Source of the DNA: Variovorax beijingensis
GTDB lineage: Bacteria > Pseudomonadota > Gammaproteobacteria > Burkholderiales > Burkholderiaceae_C
Direction of reading: 5' to 3'
Assembly: GCF_003951285.1 (NCBI RefSeq)
Contig: NZ_RXFQ01000023.1
Coordinates: forward strand, 1 to 64,000
Length of the DNA: 64,000 nucleotides
Part shown: positions 1 through 9,057 of the stretch, piece after piece
Position numbering within the stretch: position 1 is the first letter of the stretch
Layout of the letters: the number at the start of each line of letters is the position of its first letter
The notes under the pieces: generated by a model
What the model was told of the DNA's origin: nothing
Databases searched by the model: none
Seen by the model: only the letters and a program-made list of their open reading frames with translations
Position numbers and translations under genes: made by a program

Positions 1-6
1 TGCCAT
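1..6 (-). CDS. Start of a T6SS gene running off the left edge (hcp/tssD by gene order)
   Basis: Only the first two codons (ATG GCA) are in the window. A purine-rich GGGGG lies about seven bases upstream of the ATG and fits a ribosome binding site. The gene follows tssC with about 49 bases between. In many proteobacterial type VI clusters the gene after tssC encodes the Hcp tube protein, so hcp is the best guess, but the coding sequence itself cannot be read. Confidence 0.4.
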
Positions 7-55
7 GATTAACCCCCAAAGTTATATATATGCCCGATTGCGGGACACCGTTGAA

Positions 56-1564
56 CTAGCTGCTGTCCTTCTTGTTGGATGGCAGCTTCGAAACCAGCCG
101 CAGTGACACCGTCAGCCCTTCGAGCTGATAGTGCGGCCGGAGAAAAAACTTGGCGGCGTAGTAGCCGGGGTTGTCCTCGATGGCTTCCACCTGGACTTCC
201 GCCGCCGCCAGCGGCTTCATTGCCTTCGTGTCCTGGGACGACGTGCCTGGGCTGCCGTCCACGTAGTTCATGATCCAGTCGTTGAGCCAGCGCTCCATGT
301 CCTCGCGCTCGCGGAACGAACCGATCTTGTCGCGCACGATGCACTTCAGGTAGTGCGCAAAGCGGCAGCATGCGAAGAGGTACGGCAGGCGCGCCGCCAG
401 GTTGGCATTGGCCGTGGCATCGGCGTCGTAGTACTCGGCCGGCTGCTGCAGCGACTGCGCACCGATGAAGGCCGCGAAATCGGAGTTCTTGCGGTGCACC
501 AGCGGCATGAAGCCGTTCTTGGCGAGCTCGGCCTCGCGCCGGTCGCTGATGGCGATCTCGGTGGGGCACTTCATGTCCACGCCGCCGTCGTCCGTCGGGA
601 AGGTGTGGGTGGGCAGGTTCTCGACCGCGCCGCCCGACTCCACGCCGCGGATGGACGTGCACCAGCCGTACTGCTTGAACGAGCGGTTGATGTTCACGCC
701 CATCGCATAGGCCGAGTTGGCCCAGGTGTAGCGGTTGTGCAGGGCCGAGTCGGTTTCTTCCTCGAACTCGAACTCGTCGACCGGATTGGTGCGCGCGCCG
801 TAGGGCAGGCGCGCCAGGAAACGCGGCATGGCCAGGCCGATGTAGCGTGCGTCCTCCGACTCGCGCAGCGAACGCCATGCGGTGTGCTCGGTGTTCTGGA
901 AGATCTTGGTCAGGTCGCGCGGGTTCGACAGTTCCTGCCACGAGTCCATCTGCATCACGGTGGGAGATGCACCGGCAATGAAGGGGCAGTGCGCGGCCGC
1001 GGCGATCTTGGCCATTTCGCCGAGCATCTCGACATCGGGCGGGCTGTGGTCGAAATGGAAGTCGCCGATCAGCGCACCGAAGGGCTCGCCGCCGAACTGG
1101 CCGTACTCGTGCTCGTAGATCTTCTTGAACAGCGGGCTCTGGTCCCAGCCGATGCCCTTGTGGCGCTTGAGCGAACGCGCCACTTCGCGCTTGGAGGCGC
1201 ACATCACACGGATCTTGAGTTGCTCGTCGGTCTCGGTGTTGTTAACCAGGTAGTGCAGGCCGCGCCATGCGCCTTCGAGCTGCTGGAAGTCTTCGTGGTG
1301 GAGGATCTGGTTGATCTGCTCGGAGAGCTTGCGGTCGATCTCCGTGATGATCGCCTGCACGGTGCGGTAGGCGTCGTTCGAGATGGTGACGGTGCTTTCA
1401 AGCGCCTGCACCGCAAGCGTCTTGACGGCGCTTTGCACCGCGTCGCGCGCCTGGTCGGTCTTGGGCTTGAATTCGCGCTGCAGGAGGTCGGAGAACTCGT
1501 TCGGCTCGAGCGCTTCGATGGTGGCGGCCTGTCCGCGCGCTGTCTGTTTGGGTGCAGTGCTCAT
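56..1564 (-). CDS. tssC: Type VI secretion contractile sheath large subunit TssC
   Basis: The 502-residue product is TssC (VipB/ImpC). With TssB it polymerises into the contractile sheath around the Hcp tube in the cytoplasm. The length is normal for the family. The central part has the expected conserved stretches, such as GAWRGLHYLV near residue 100, IGDFHFDHS near 165 and RFLARLPYG near 250. It sits 27 bases downstream of tssB and is followed by the start of another gene, so it is part of one minus-strand operon tssA-tssB-tssC. No frameshift or truncation is seen. Confidence 0.97.
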   Translation of the reverse strand: MSTAPKQTARGQAATIEALEPNEFSDLLQREFKPKTDQARDAVQSAVKTLAVQALESTVTISNDAYRTVQAIITEIDRKLSEQINQILHHEDFQQLEGAWRGLHYLVNNTETDEQLKIRVMCASKREVARSLKRHKGIGWDQSPLFKKIYEHEYGQFGGEPFGALIGDFHFDHSPPDVEMLGEMAKIAAAAHCPFIAGASPTVMQMDSWQELSNPRDLTKIFQNTEHTAWRSLRESEDARYIGLAMPRFLARLPYGARTNPVDEFEFEEETDSALHNRYTWANSAYAMGVNINRSFKQYGWCTSIRGVESGGAVENLPTHTFPTDDGGVDMKCPTEIAISDRREAELAKNGFMPLVHRKNSDFAAFIGAQSLQQPAEYYDADATANANLAARLPYLFACCRFAHYLKCIVRDKIGSFREREDMERWLNDWIMNYVDGSPGTSSQDTKAMKPLAAAEVQVEAIEDNPGYYAAKFFLRPHYQLEGLTVSLRLVSKLPSNKKDSS

Positions 1565-1591
1565 GATGGAGATCCTGTCGGCTTGCTCGGC

Positions 1592-2161
1592 TTACTCGGA
1601 AGGGGTGCCGGGGTTGCCCGACTTTTCGTTGGCGGCTTCCACCGCCTTGGCAACGGCGGGATTGGGCGCGGATGCGAGCGACTTGAGCAGCTCCGGGTTC
1701 TGCAGCGCCTGGGCGATCAGCTGCTCGGCGCCGTTCTTGCCGTCCATGTAGGACAGCAGGTTGGAAAGCTCTGTGCGCGCTTCGAGCAGATGCTGCAGTG
1801 CGCCGACCTGGCGGGCGATGCGCGCGGGCGAAAAGTCGTCCATGCTGTCGAAGGTGATGTCGACGTTCATCTGTCCTTCACCCGTGAGGGTGTTGGGCAC
1901 CTGGAAGGCCACGCGCGGCTTGATGGCCTTCATGCGGTCGTCGAAGTTGTCGATGTCCACCGCCATGAAGTCGCGCTCGGCGAGGTCGGGCATCGGGTCG
2001 ACCTGCTTGCCCGCGAGATCGGCGATCACGCCCATCACGAAGGGCAGCTGGATCTTGCGCTCGCTGCCGTAGATCTCGACGTCGTACTCGATCTGCACAC
2101 GGGGCGCCCGGTTGCGCGCGATGAACTTCTGACCACTGTTTCTGACACGGTTGTCTGCCAT
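1592..2161 (-). CDS. tssB: Type VI secretion contractile sheath small subunit TssB
   Basis: The 189-residue product is TssB (VipA/ImpB), the small sheath partner of TssC. The signature VQIEYDVEIYG, the segment LPFVMGVIADLAG and the coiled-coil-prone C-terminal half are all present. I start at the ATG at 2161, which has AGGA five bases upstream. The frame stays open for seven more codons, but only to an ATT, so the longer reading is unlikely. It lies between tssA and tssC on the same strand. Confidence 0.96.
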   Translation of the reverse strand: MADNRVRNSGQKFIARNRAPRVQIEYDVEIYGSERKIQLPFVMGVIADLAGKQVDPMPDLAERDFMAVDIDNFDDRMKAIKPRVAFQVPNTLTGEGQMNVDITFDSMDDFSPARIARQVGALQHLLEARTELSNLLSYMDGKNGAEQLIAQALQNPELLKSLASAPNPAVAKAVEAANEKSGNPGTPSE

Positions 2162-2240
2162 AAGCTTCCTCTTGAATCTCAATGCGTATTCGTATGGATC
2201 GAGTCCCGGCGGCCTGTTTCCGGGTTCTTGCGCCGGCCGC

Positions 2241-3332
2241 TCATTCCGCTGCGGCCCCGCCGCTCAGCGAGCGGCCGGCCAGGCTTTCGATCTTCTGCAG
2301 GCCCTCGGGAACGAGTTCTTCGATGATCTGGAAAAAGTTGAGGTCCAGCAGCCTTTGCGCTCTGCGGATGAGCATGGGTGCCGGATGGCTGGGCTCGGTG
2401 CGTTCCATGTACTGGCACGCCTTTTCCAACAGGACCTGCACATCATCACGAGTCGATATTTCAATATCTTTAATGCTTGCCGCCCGCGGGCCGGAGGCGC
2501 CGTTTGCCACGCCCTCGGCGCCCTGCACCGAAGGGGCGGCCTGCGCCGATCCATGGCCTTGCGCGGCCGCCTGCGGTGCCTCGACCGGCTCCGGCTGGGC
2601 CTGCTCTGGCAGCAGCTGGACCACGGTGCGAATCGAGCGTTCGAGCCGGGAAAAATCGGGCGCCCAGCTCTGTCCCAAGGCCCGCTCCGAAGTCTCTCGA
2701 ATGCGCCGCAGCAGCTCCAGCGCCGCATGCAATGCCATCACCGCGGGCGCCGCCTTCTCCTGCGCGCGGCGCGCCACCTCCCGCAGCCGGCCGATGCCGC
2801 CCGGGTAATCGATCTGGTCGGCCTTGCTCGAGTCGAGCAGGGCCTCGACCTGCCGCAGGCTCATCGACGCGCCGGCATCCTCGAGCAGCCGCGCATCGCG
2901 CACGCTGCGTCCGAGTCCCTCGGCTTCGGCCAATGCGGCCAGCGCATTCATGCGCGGCAGCGGGTCTTCGAAATCGCCGTCGACGACGCGCGGATGCACG
3001 TCGTTCCAGAACTTTTGCAGGATGCCGTCCACCACGCGCAAGCCATCGACGTAGCCCGGCAATCCCCGGCTCTCGGTCCACGCCAGTGTCAGCAGAACCA
3101 GCACGCGCACGTCGAGCGTGCGCTGGCACAGCTGCTTGGCAATGCGCTCGACACGGGCCCAGTCGGGCGGCTCGGCCGGAATGATGGTCGAGCCGAACTG
3201 CTGCTCCCGCTTTCCCGTTGCCGCTTGCTGCAACGCCATGAAATCGGGGTCGTATTCGAGGTCTTCACCGCAAGGAAGCGGGCCTTCAACAGGCGACTGC
3301 AGTAGTTCGATCTCGCTCGGCGGCAACCCCAT
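2241..3332 (-). CDS. tssA: Type VI secretion baseplate/cap protein TssA
   Basis: The 363-residue product carries the ImpA N-terminal domain, with the hallmark PCGEDLEYDPDF near residues 20-31. It belongs to the TssA family, whose members contact the baseplate and guide sheath assembly. The middle of the protein (about 200-300) is rich in Ala, Gln and Pro and looks like a linker. The ATG at 3332 touches a GGGAG, which is too close for an ideal ribosome binding site; the in-frame TTG two codons later would be better spaced. It is the first gene of the T6SS operon. Confidence 0.92.
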   Translation of the reverse strand: MGLPPSEIELLQSPVEGPLPCGEDLEYDPDFMALQQAATGKREQQFGSTIIPAEPPDWARVERIAKQLCQRTLDVRVLVLLTLAWTESRGLPGYVDGLRVVDGILQKFWNDVHPRVVDGDFEDPLPRMNALAALAEAEGLGRSVRDARLLEDAGASMSLRQVEALLDSSKADQIDYPGGIGRLREVARRAQEKAAPAVMALHAALELLRRIRETSERALGQSWAPDFSRLERSIRTVVQLLPEQAQPEPVEAPQAAAQGHGSAQAAPSVQGAEGVANGASGPRAASIKDIEISTRDDVQVLLEKACQYMERTEPSHPAPMLIRRAQRLLDLNFFQIIEELVPEGLQKIESLAGRSLSGGAAAE

Positions 3333-3426
3333 CTCCCGTGTAAACCATCTTCAAGACCGGTTATCTTGAGGGGAACGCGAAGCGCGGTCAACAGCAACAG
3401 ATTGCTACGTGCAGTCTATGAATCAC

Positions 3427-3445
3427 AAAGGAGTACAACTCCTTT
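3427..3445. promoter_or_regulatory. Perfect 8-bp hairpin/palindrome between the FAH-like gene and tssA
   Basis: AAAGGAGT (3427-3434) and ACTCCTTT (3438-3445) form a perfect stem with an ACA loop. It lies in the 132-bp gap between the end of the minus-strand FAH-like gene and tssA. It could terminate the long upstream operon, or be an operator ahead of the T6SS genes. There is only a short T run, so a terminator role is uncertain. The rest of the gap should hold the tssA promoter, but I see no clear consensus. Confidence 0.4.
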
Positions 3446-3464
3446 TAAACCGTAGAAAGAACGC

Positions 3465-4652
3465 TTACAGCAGTCCGCGCGCAGCCAGATTCCGCATCAG
3501 CGCACTTAACCCGAAAGTCCACCGCGGCGCCTGGTCCGAATGGACCACGCGGTTCACGAGGGCGCCGAGTTCCGGCGCGGCGATGCTCACGCGATCGCCG
3601 ACGACATGGGTGAATCCTTGCCCAGGACCATGACGGTCTTGTGTCGGCGCGAACATGGTGCCCAGGAACAACATGAAGCCATCGGGATAGTCGTGGTGCG
3701 CGCCGACGGCCTGCGAGACGAGATCGAGCGGATCGCGGCTGATCCTGGCGAGCGAGCTCGAGCCTTCGAGCGTGAAGCCTTCGGGGCCCGTGACTTCGAG
3801 CGCCACCGTGATGCGGCGCACGTCGTCGATGCCGAAGTGCGCATCGAACAGGCGGATGAACGGGCCGATCGCGCAGGAGGCGTTGTTGTCCTTGGCCTTG
3901 CCGAGCAGCAGCGCGCTGCGGCCTTCGAAGTCGCGCAGGTTGACGTCGTTGCCAAGCGCGGCGCCCAGCGTTTCGCCGCGGCTGTTGACCGCGAGCACGA
4001 CCTCGGGCTCGGGGTTGTTCCACACCGATGCGGCATGGATGCCGACGTCGGCGCCCATGCCCACGGCCGAGAGAACCGGCGCCTTGGTGAAGATCTCCGC
4101 GTCGGGCCCGATGCCGACCTCGAGGTACTGCGACCACGCGCCCTGCGAGATCAGCACCTCCTTCACCTTCGCGGCCTCGGCCGAGCCCGGCACGATGCCC
4201 GCAAGGTTGTCCCCTAGCACGCCGCTGAGTGCCGCGCGCGTGGCCTCGGCGCGCGACGCATCGCCGCGCGCCTGCTCTTCGATCACGCGCTCCAGCAGGC
4301 TTTCGACGAAGGTCACGCCGCTGGCCTTGATGGCCTGCAGGTCGCAAGGCGCGAGCAGCCACGGCTTCGCTTCGTCGCGCGCGGTGGCGTCGCTGTTGGC
4401 GATGGCCTCGGCCAGCGAGGCGATGCGCGGAGCCTGGCCGCCGCGCAGTGCGCGCTGCACCGCATCGCAGGGCGGCGCCTTCGCCTCGAGCAGGTCGCTC
4501 ATCGTGGGCGCGAGCCGCGAGAGATCGTGCAGCCCGCCCTCGTGCACCGCCACGAGTACGGGGCCCACGCCGGGCTGCCAGATGCGGCCGACGAGCGTGG
4601 CGCGCTCGGCGTCGCGGGGAAGGCTGGCGGCGGTGGAAAGATTCAGGGGCAT
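3465..4652 (-). CDS. Fumarylacetoacetase-fold (FAH family) hydrolase or dehydratase
   Basis: The 395-residue product has a C-terminal FAH domain with the metal-binding pattern NNPEPEVVLAVN and the downstream GNDVNLRDFEG. FAH enzymes cleave, decarboxylate or dehydrate 2-oxo or beta-diketo acids with a divalent metal. The length and N-terminus (RATLVGRIWQP, TMSDLLE) resemble the 2-keto-3-deoxy-pentonate dehydratase branch, but I cannot settle the substrate. I start at 4652 because GGAG lies about seven bases before it; the ATG 17 codons upstream has no such site. It is the last gene of the nicotinate-type operon, 99 bases after nicB, so a role with 2-formylglutarate or a later intermediate is possible but unproven. 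Confidence 0.8.
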   Translation of the reverse strand: MPLNLSTAASLPRDAERATLVGRIWQPGVGPVLVAVHEGGLHDLSRLAPTMSDLLEAKAPPCDAVQRALRGGQAPRIASLAEAIANSDATARDEAKPWLLAPCDLQAIKASGVTFVESLLERVIEEQARGDASRAEATRAALSGVLGDNLAGIVPGSAEAAKVKEVLISQGAWSQYLEVGIGPDAEIFTKAPVLSAVGMGADVGIHAASVWNNPEPEVVLAVNSRGETLGAALGNDVNLRDFEGRSALLLGKAKDNNASCAIGPFIRLFDAHFGIDDVRRITVALEVTGPEGFTLEGSSSLARISRDPLDLVSQAVGAHHDYPDGFMLFLGTMFAPTQDRHGPGQGFTHVVGDRVSIAAPELGALVNRVVHSDQAPRWTFGLSALMRNLAARGLL

Positions 4653-4751
4653 GTTGTCTCCGGTGGCACTTCGGCACTTGGGTTGGGTTCTTGGAGCGGA
4701 CATTCTGAATGAATGTGCTTCCTGCCGCCGCGCAAGCGGAAAGCAGGACTG

Positions 4752-7700
4752 CTATTCAGCGCCGTGGCCACGCGCGGCGCGCACGCGCGCCACTTCGGCC
4801 GGCAGGTTCTTCCACGCCGGCTCCTGCGGTGCGAAGCGCGCGCGCATGTAGCCCGCGAGTTCGGCGATCTGCCGGTCGTCGAGTGTGTCGCGGAAGGCCG
4901 GCATGAAGCCGATGCCCTGGCTTGCGGGCTCGCGCACGCCATCGAGGATGGTGCGCAGCAGGTTGTCGGGCCGCGCGCTCGTGAGATTGCCGTTGAGCGC
5001 AAGCGGCGTGTTCACGCCGAGCAGCGTGGGGCCGTCGCCGTCGTGATGGCATGACGCGCAGGCGCTGTCGAACATGCGCTGCGCGGGACCGAGCAGCCGG
5101 CCCTGCGTGCGTGCCGCGTTGTCGATCACCTGCTGCGCCACGGCCTGCGGATCGGCCACGGGCGCCGGATTGAATGAGGCGAGGTAGGTGGCCATGGCGC
5201 GCACGTCGGCATCGGGCACCTGCGCGAGTTCGCGCACCACCTCGGCCATCGGCCCGCCCGCGATGCCATGGCGCTGCGCGTGGCCCTGGCGCAGGTAGCG
5301 ATAGAGCTCGTCGGCATCCCATGGCACGGCGGATTTCGAGCGCTGCGTGAGCGCGGGCGCTTCCCAGCCGTCGACCATCGCGCCCGCGAGGAAGGCGCTG
5401 CCGCCCTGCTCCGCGCCGAGCGCGTTGCGCGGCGTGTGGCAGGCGCCGCAGTGGCCCAGGCCGTTGACGAGGTAGGCGCCGCGGTTCCATTCCGCGCTTT
5501 GCGCGGCCACCGGCTGCAGGGGTGCGGGATCGTGGAAGAGCGCGTTCCATCCGGCCATGAGCGGCCGCATGCTGAACGGAAACTTCAGTTCGGCCTTCGG
5601 CGTCTCGGCGCGCACCGCGGGCATGGACATGAAGTAGGCGTAGAGCGCCTGCAGGTCGTCGTCACTGGTCTTGGCGAATGCGGTGTACGGAAATGCCGGG
5701 TACAGATGGTGGCCGTCGCGCGAGATGCCCTCGCGCATCGCACGCTGGAAAGCGCTGAACGACCAGCGGCCCAGGCCCGTTTCGGCATCGGGCGTGAGGT
5801 TGGTGGTGTAGAGCGTGCCGAAGGGCGTCTGCATCGCGCGGCCACCGGCGTTGGGCGCGCCGCCCGGTGCGGTGTGGCACACGGCGCAGTCGCCGAGCGC
5901 GGCGAGCACGCGGCCGCGCTCGATGGTGGCTTGGCTGTAGACCGGCGCGCTGAGCGAGACCGGGGCGATGGCGGAGCGCCAGCCGAGCAGGCCGGCGATG
6001 AGGCCGATGCCGCCGATGGCGAGGGCGGAGGCGGTGGCCCAGAGGCCTTTGCGCTGCGGCCATGCGGTGTTGCTCCTTCCCCTGCCGGGGGAAGGTTGGG
6101 ATGGGGGCACGGCAGCGTCGCCATTCGAGCGCCGCTCGCCCCCACCCCCGCCCTCCCCCGAAAGGGGAGGGCGCAAACCCGGATTCAACGCCGCCAGCAC
6201 CTTCTCCGGCGTGAACGGCGGCTCGCGGAAGCGCACGCCCGTCGCATCGAAGATCGCATTCGCGATCGCCGCCGTTCCCGGCACCGACGACGACTCGCCC
6301 GCGCCGAGCGAGGGTTCGCCGGGCCGCGGCATGTGCATGACCTCGATCACCGGCACGTCGCGGAAGTTGATGATCGGGTAGCTGCCCCATTCGCGGCTCG
6401 CGACCACGCCCGAGGGCAGCACGCCGGGCAGCTGCTGCGCACCCGCCGTTGCAGCGCCCTGCTGCGGTGCGAACTGCACCTCTTCCTTGAGCGCGCGGCT
6501 CGTGGTCTGGATCACGTTGCCGTGCACCTGGTGCTCGACGCCCGCGGGGTTGACCAGCAGCCCCGCGTCGTGCCCCACCACCACGCGGCGCACGTGCACC
6601 TCGCCGGTCTTGCGGTTGACCTCGACGTCGGCCACCCATGCAGCCCACGCGGCGCCAAAGCCCGGCCACTTGCTGTGGATGTAGCGCGCGTAGGCAAAGC
6701 CCTGGCCGAAGAGGATGTCGCCTCCTTCACCGAGCCCGCCGTCCGCGTTCTCCTGCGGCCCCGTGCGCATGCGCCAGCCGGCCTTCTGCGCGGTGGCCTG
6801 CACCAGCTCGACGGCGCGCGGATCGTTCAGGTGGCGCAGGCGGAACTGCACCGGATCGACGCCCGCCGCCGTGGCCAGCTCGTCGATGTACGACTCGTGC
6901 GCAAAGGAACTCGGCAGCGCCGACACGCCGCGCAGCCACGAGGCGCGCACGATCGGCGCCATGTCGTTGACCTTCACGCGCAGGTTGTCGACGCTGTAGG
7001 GCGGACGCGCCGTGCGGTCGCCCATCTCGAAGGCCTGCGCCACCGGCTCGATGGTGCGCGTGAGCAGCAGCGCGAGCGTCGGCGCGCCGTTCGACGGGTA
7101 CGAGGTTTCGAAGTCGTAGGCGGCGATGCGGCCGTCGGCCATCAGGCCGCCATCCACTTCCATGAGCTGCGCGGCGCCCTTGGGCTCCCAGGCATGCTCC
7201 TGCTCGCGCGTGAGCTGCACGCGCACCGGCGCGCCGACCGCACGCGCGAGCAGCGCCGCATCGGCCGCCACGTCGTCGGCGCCGTTACGGCCGTAGCAGC
7301 CCGCGGCTTCCATGCGGATGACGTCGACCTGCACGTCGTCCAGGCCCATGAGCTTCGCGAGATCGGCGCGCAGCACGTGCGGGTTCTGCGAGCCGGCCCA
7401 GCAACGCAACTGCATGCCGCTGCCGTCGTCCGGCAGCCACTCTGCCAGCGCGCACGATGGCCCGATGGAAGCATGCATCTGGTAGGGCCACACGTAGGTG
7501 CGGTGCATCGGCTGCGCGGCCGCGGCGATCGCGCCGTCGACATCGCCTTCGTCGACCAGCAGGCGCTGCGTCGACGGGTTGTCGCGCAGGGCCTGCGCGA
7601 GGTCGGAAAGATCGGGCATGCCCGGCCAGGACTTCCACCTGACGCGCAGTTCGCGCAGCGCCTGCTCGGCATGTTCTTCGCGCTCGGCCACGATGCCGAC

Positions 7701-8507
7701 GAAGTCGCGGATCACGACCACCGCGCGAATGCCGGGGATGTGCGCAATCGACGACTCGTCCACCGACTCGAGCGTGTTGCCGATGAACTCGCCATGGTCT
7801 GCGCCCGCGTACGGCGGTCGCACCACGCGGCCGTGCAGCATGCCGGGCACGCGCATGTCGTGCACGAACACGAGGTCGCCCGCGAGCTTGGCCGGAATGT
7901 CCACGCGGGCCTGGCGCGTGCCGACGATGCGGTAGTCGGCCGGGTCCTTGGGCGTTGCCGCGGGGTCGAGCCGCAGCACGGTGCGCTGGCCCGCGACCAG
8001 GTCCGCGTAGTTGATGCGGCGGTCCGGCGCCTCGGCCACGCGCACCACGCCGTTTCGCACCTGAAGCGCTTCCGCCGCAACGCCGAGCCGCTCGGACGCG
8101 CGCGCGAGCAGCCAGGCGCGCGCCTGCGCGGCGGCCAGGCGCAGCGGCTGTGCATGGATCTGGATCGAGGCGCTCGCGATCGTCGCGCCCTGGTTGGGCG
8201 CGCGCGCGGTGTCGCCGAGCATCATGCGCACGCAGGGCATGCCGAGCTCGAGTTCCTCGGCCACGATCTGCGCGAGCGCGGTCTGGATGCCGGTGCCCAG
8301 GTCGACATGGCCGTTGAGCGCCGAGGCGCTGCCGTCGTCCCACACGGCGAGCAGGATCTCGTCGCCTTCGATCGGATTGCCCGCCACGGCGGTGGGCTGG
8401 CCCTTGGCGGGCGCCGGTGCGGGCGGGGTCTCGCGCACGACCAGCAGCACGCCGTCGGCCGAGAGGAAGTCCGCGCGCGTCCGCGGAAGATCGGCGCGGC
8501 GCGTCAT
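4752..8507 (-). CDS. nicB: Nicotinate dehydrogenase-like subunit B: molybdopterin domain fused to tri-heme cytochrome c
   Basis: The 1251-residue product has two parts. Residues 1-770 are a molybdopterin hydroxylase large subunit, with CYGRNGADDVAADAALLARA for cofactor binding and SLGAGESSS holding the catalytic Glu near 737. A hydrophobic anchor follows (about 819-842), then three c-type heme sites CAVCH, CGACH and CASCH near residues 873, 1017 and 1150. This is the architecture of NicB, which hydroxylates nicotinate to 6-hydroxynicotinate and passes electrons to cytochromes rather than NAD; no FAD subunit gene is present. Isoquinoline oxidoreductase is the alternative, but nearby hnr, ena and nicotinamidase genes favour nicotinate. 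The linker at about 774-815 encodes a genomic repeat in frame (see repeat entry). The start at 8507 excludes 28 upstream codons that read through repeat sequence. Confidence 0.88.
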   Translation of the reverse strand: MTRRADLPRTRADFLSADGVLLVVRETPPAPAPAKGQPTAVAGNPIEGDEILLAVWDDGSASALNGHVDLGTGIQTALAQIVAEELELGMPCVRMMLGDTARAPNQGATIASASIQIHAQPLRLAAAQARAWLLARASERLGVAAEALQVRNGVVRVAEAPDRRINYADLVAGQRTVLRLDPAATPKDPADYRIVGTRQARVDIPAKLAGDLVFVHDMRVPGMLHGRVVRPPYAGADHGEFIGNTLESVDESSIAHIPGIRAVVVIRDFVGIVAEREEHAEQALRELRVRWKSWPGMPDLSDLAQALRDNPSTQRLLVDEGDVDGAIAAAAQPMHRTYVWPYQMHASIGPSCALAEWLPDDGSGMQLRCWAGSQNPHVLRADLAKLMGLDDVQVDVIRMEAAGCYGRNGADDVAADAALLARAVGAPVRVQLTREQEHAWEPKGAAQLMEVDGGLMADGRIAAYDFETSYPSNGAPTLALLLTRTIEPVAQAFEMGDRTARPPYSVDNLRVKVNDMAPIVRASWLRGVSALPSSFAHESYIDELATAAGVDPVQFRLRHLNDPRAVELVQATAQKAGWRMRTGPQENADGGLGEGGDILFGQGFAYARYIHSKWPGFGAAWAAWVADVEVNRKTGEVHVRRVVVGHDAGLLVNPAGVEHQVHGNVIQTTSRALKEEVQFAPQQGAATAGAQQLPGVLPSGVVASREWGSYPIINFRDVPVIEVMHMPRPGEPSLGAGESSSVPGTAAIANAIFDATGVRFREPPFTPEKVLAALNPGLRPPLSGEGGGGGERRSNGDAAVPPSQPSPGRGRSNTAWPQRKGLWATASALAIGGIGLIAGLLGWRSAIAPVSLSAPVYSQATIERGRVLAALGDCAVCHTAPGGAPNAGGRAMQTPFGTLYTTNLTPDAETGLGRWSFSAFQRAMREGISRDGHHLYPAFPYTAFAKTSDDDLQALYAYFMSMPAVRAETPKAELKFPFSMRPLMAGWNALFHDPAPLQPVAAQSAEWNRGAYLVNGLGHCGACHTPRNALGAEQGGSAFLAGAMVDGWEAPALTQRSKSAVPWDADELYRYLRQGHAQRHGIAGGPMAEVVRELAQVPDADVRAMATYLASFNPAPVADPQAVAQQVIDNAARTQGRLLGPAQRMFDSACASCHHDGDGPTLLGVNTPLALNGNLTSARPDNLLRTILDGVREPASQGIGFMPAFRDTLDDRQIAELAGYMRARFAPQEPAWKNLPAEVARVRAARGHGAE
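6070..6176. repeat. REP/MITE-like palindromic element, copy inside nicB
   Basis: This element of about 107 bases starts TTGCTCCTTCCCC, has terminal hairpins CTTCCCC/GGGGAAG and CCCTCCCC/GGGGAGGG, and carries inner complementary tracts GGGATGGGGGC and GCCCCCACCCC. A clear relative lies between hutD and a permease gene at 36559-36672 with the same ends and spacing. Here it is translated as a Gly/Pro/Arg-rich stretch (including PSQPSPGRGR) between the molybdopterin domain and the cytochrome anchor of nicB, without breaking the frame. Confidence 0.85.
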
Positions 8508-8515
8508 GTTTTTTG

Positions 8516-8539
8516 CTCCCTCTCCCAGCGGAAGAGGGA
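8516..8539. repeat. Short CTCCCTCTCCC hairpin repeat between nicA and nicB
   Basis: CTCCCTCTCCC followed by GAAGAGGGA makes an imperfect hairpin. It looks like half of the longer intergenic repeat at 12582-12617. It fills most of the 46-base gap between nicA and the chosen nicB start. Confidence 0.6.
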
Positions 8540-8553
8540 ATAGGGCAGGCCGC

Positions 8554-9057
8554 TCATCGATTTGCCTCAGCGCGCATGCGCAGCGCCGCACGCTGCACCG
8601 CGTCCAGAATTTCGATGTGCGTTCCGCAGCGGCACAGGTTGCCCGAGAGCTCGCTGCGGATGCGCGCCTCGCTCGCCTGCGGATCGCGCGCGAGCAGCGC
8701 TGCGGCCTGCATCACCATGCCGTTCAGGCAGTAGCCGCACTGCGCGGCCTGCGCGTCTTCGAAGGCGGCCTGCACCGGATGCCAGCGGCCGCGCGTGCCA
8801 AGGCCTTCGAGCGTGGTGATGGCGCGGCCCGCCACGCCACGCGCGGGAATCACGCAGGCACGCGCCGCCACGCCGTCGACGTGCACCGTGCAGGCGCCGC
8901 ACTGCCCCAGCCCGCAGCCGTACTTGGGCCCGTTCAGGCCGAGGTCGTTGCGCAGCAGGTGCAGCAGCGTGGCCGCGCGCGGCACGCCCTCGATCGAACA
9001 GGCCCTGCCGTTGACCTGCAGGTGCAGCGGCGGCTCAGCGCCGCAACTGGCCGTCAC
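8554..9057 (-). CDS. nicA: Nicotinate dehydrogenase-like subunit A, 2Fe-2S protein
   Basis: The 167-residue product is the small subunit of a xanthine-dehydrogenase-family hydroxylase. It binds two 2Fe-2S clusters: a plant-ferredoxin-type site at C48, C53, C56 (GCGLGQCGAC) plus a later Cys, and a helical site with CGYC and CRC. It carries electrons from the molybdenum centre in NicB to the hemes. The start is not an ATG: GTG at 9057 has GGAG about ten bases upstream and gives a normal N-terminus (LHLQVNGRAC). This start overlaps the end of the upstream binding-protein gene by 23 bases, which suggests translational coupling. Confidence 0.9.
   Translation of the reverse strand: MTASCGAEPPLHLQVNGRACSIEGVPRAATLLHLLRNDLGLNGPKYGCGLGQCGACTVHVDGVAARACVIPARGVAGRAITTLEGLGTRGRWHPVQAAFEDAQAAQCGYCLNGMVMQAAALLARDPQASEARIRSELSGNLCRCGTHIEILDAVQRAALRMRAEANR

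Noticed and set aside
4752..8507. nicB as two genes artificially fused by a missed stop
   Set aside because: NicB proteins are naturally molybdopterin-cytochrome fusions and the frame is continuous; only the repeat insert in the linker is unusual.
5268..8543. Plus-strand open frame of over 1000 codons opposite nicB
   Set aside because: Antisense shadow of nicB; low-complexity His/Arg/Ala translation.
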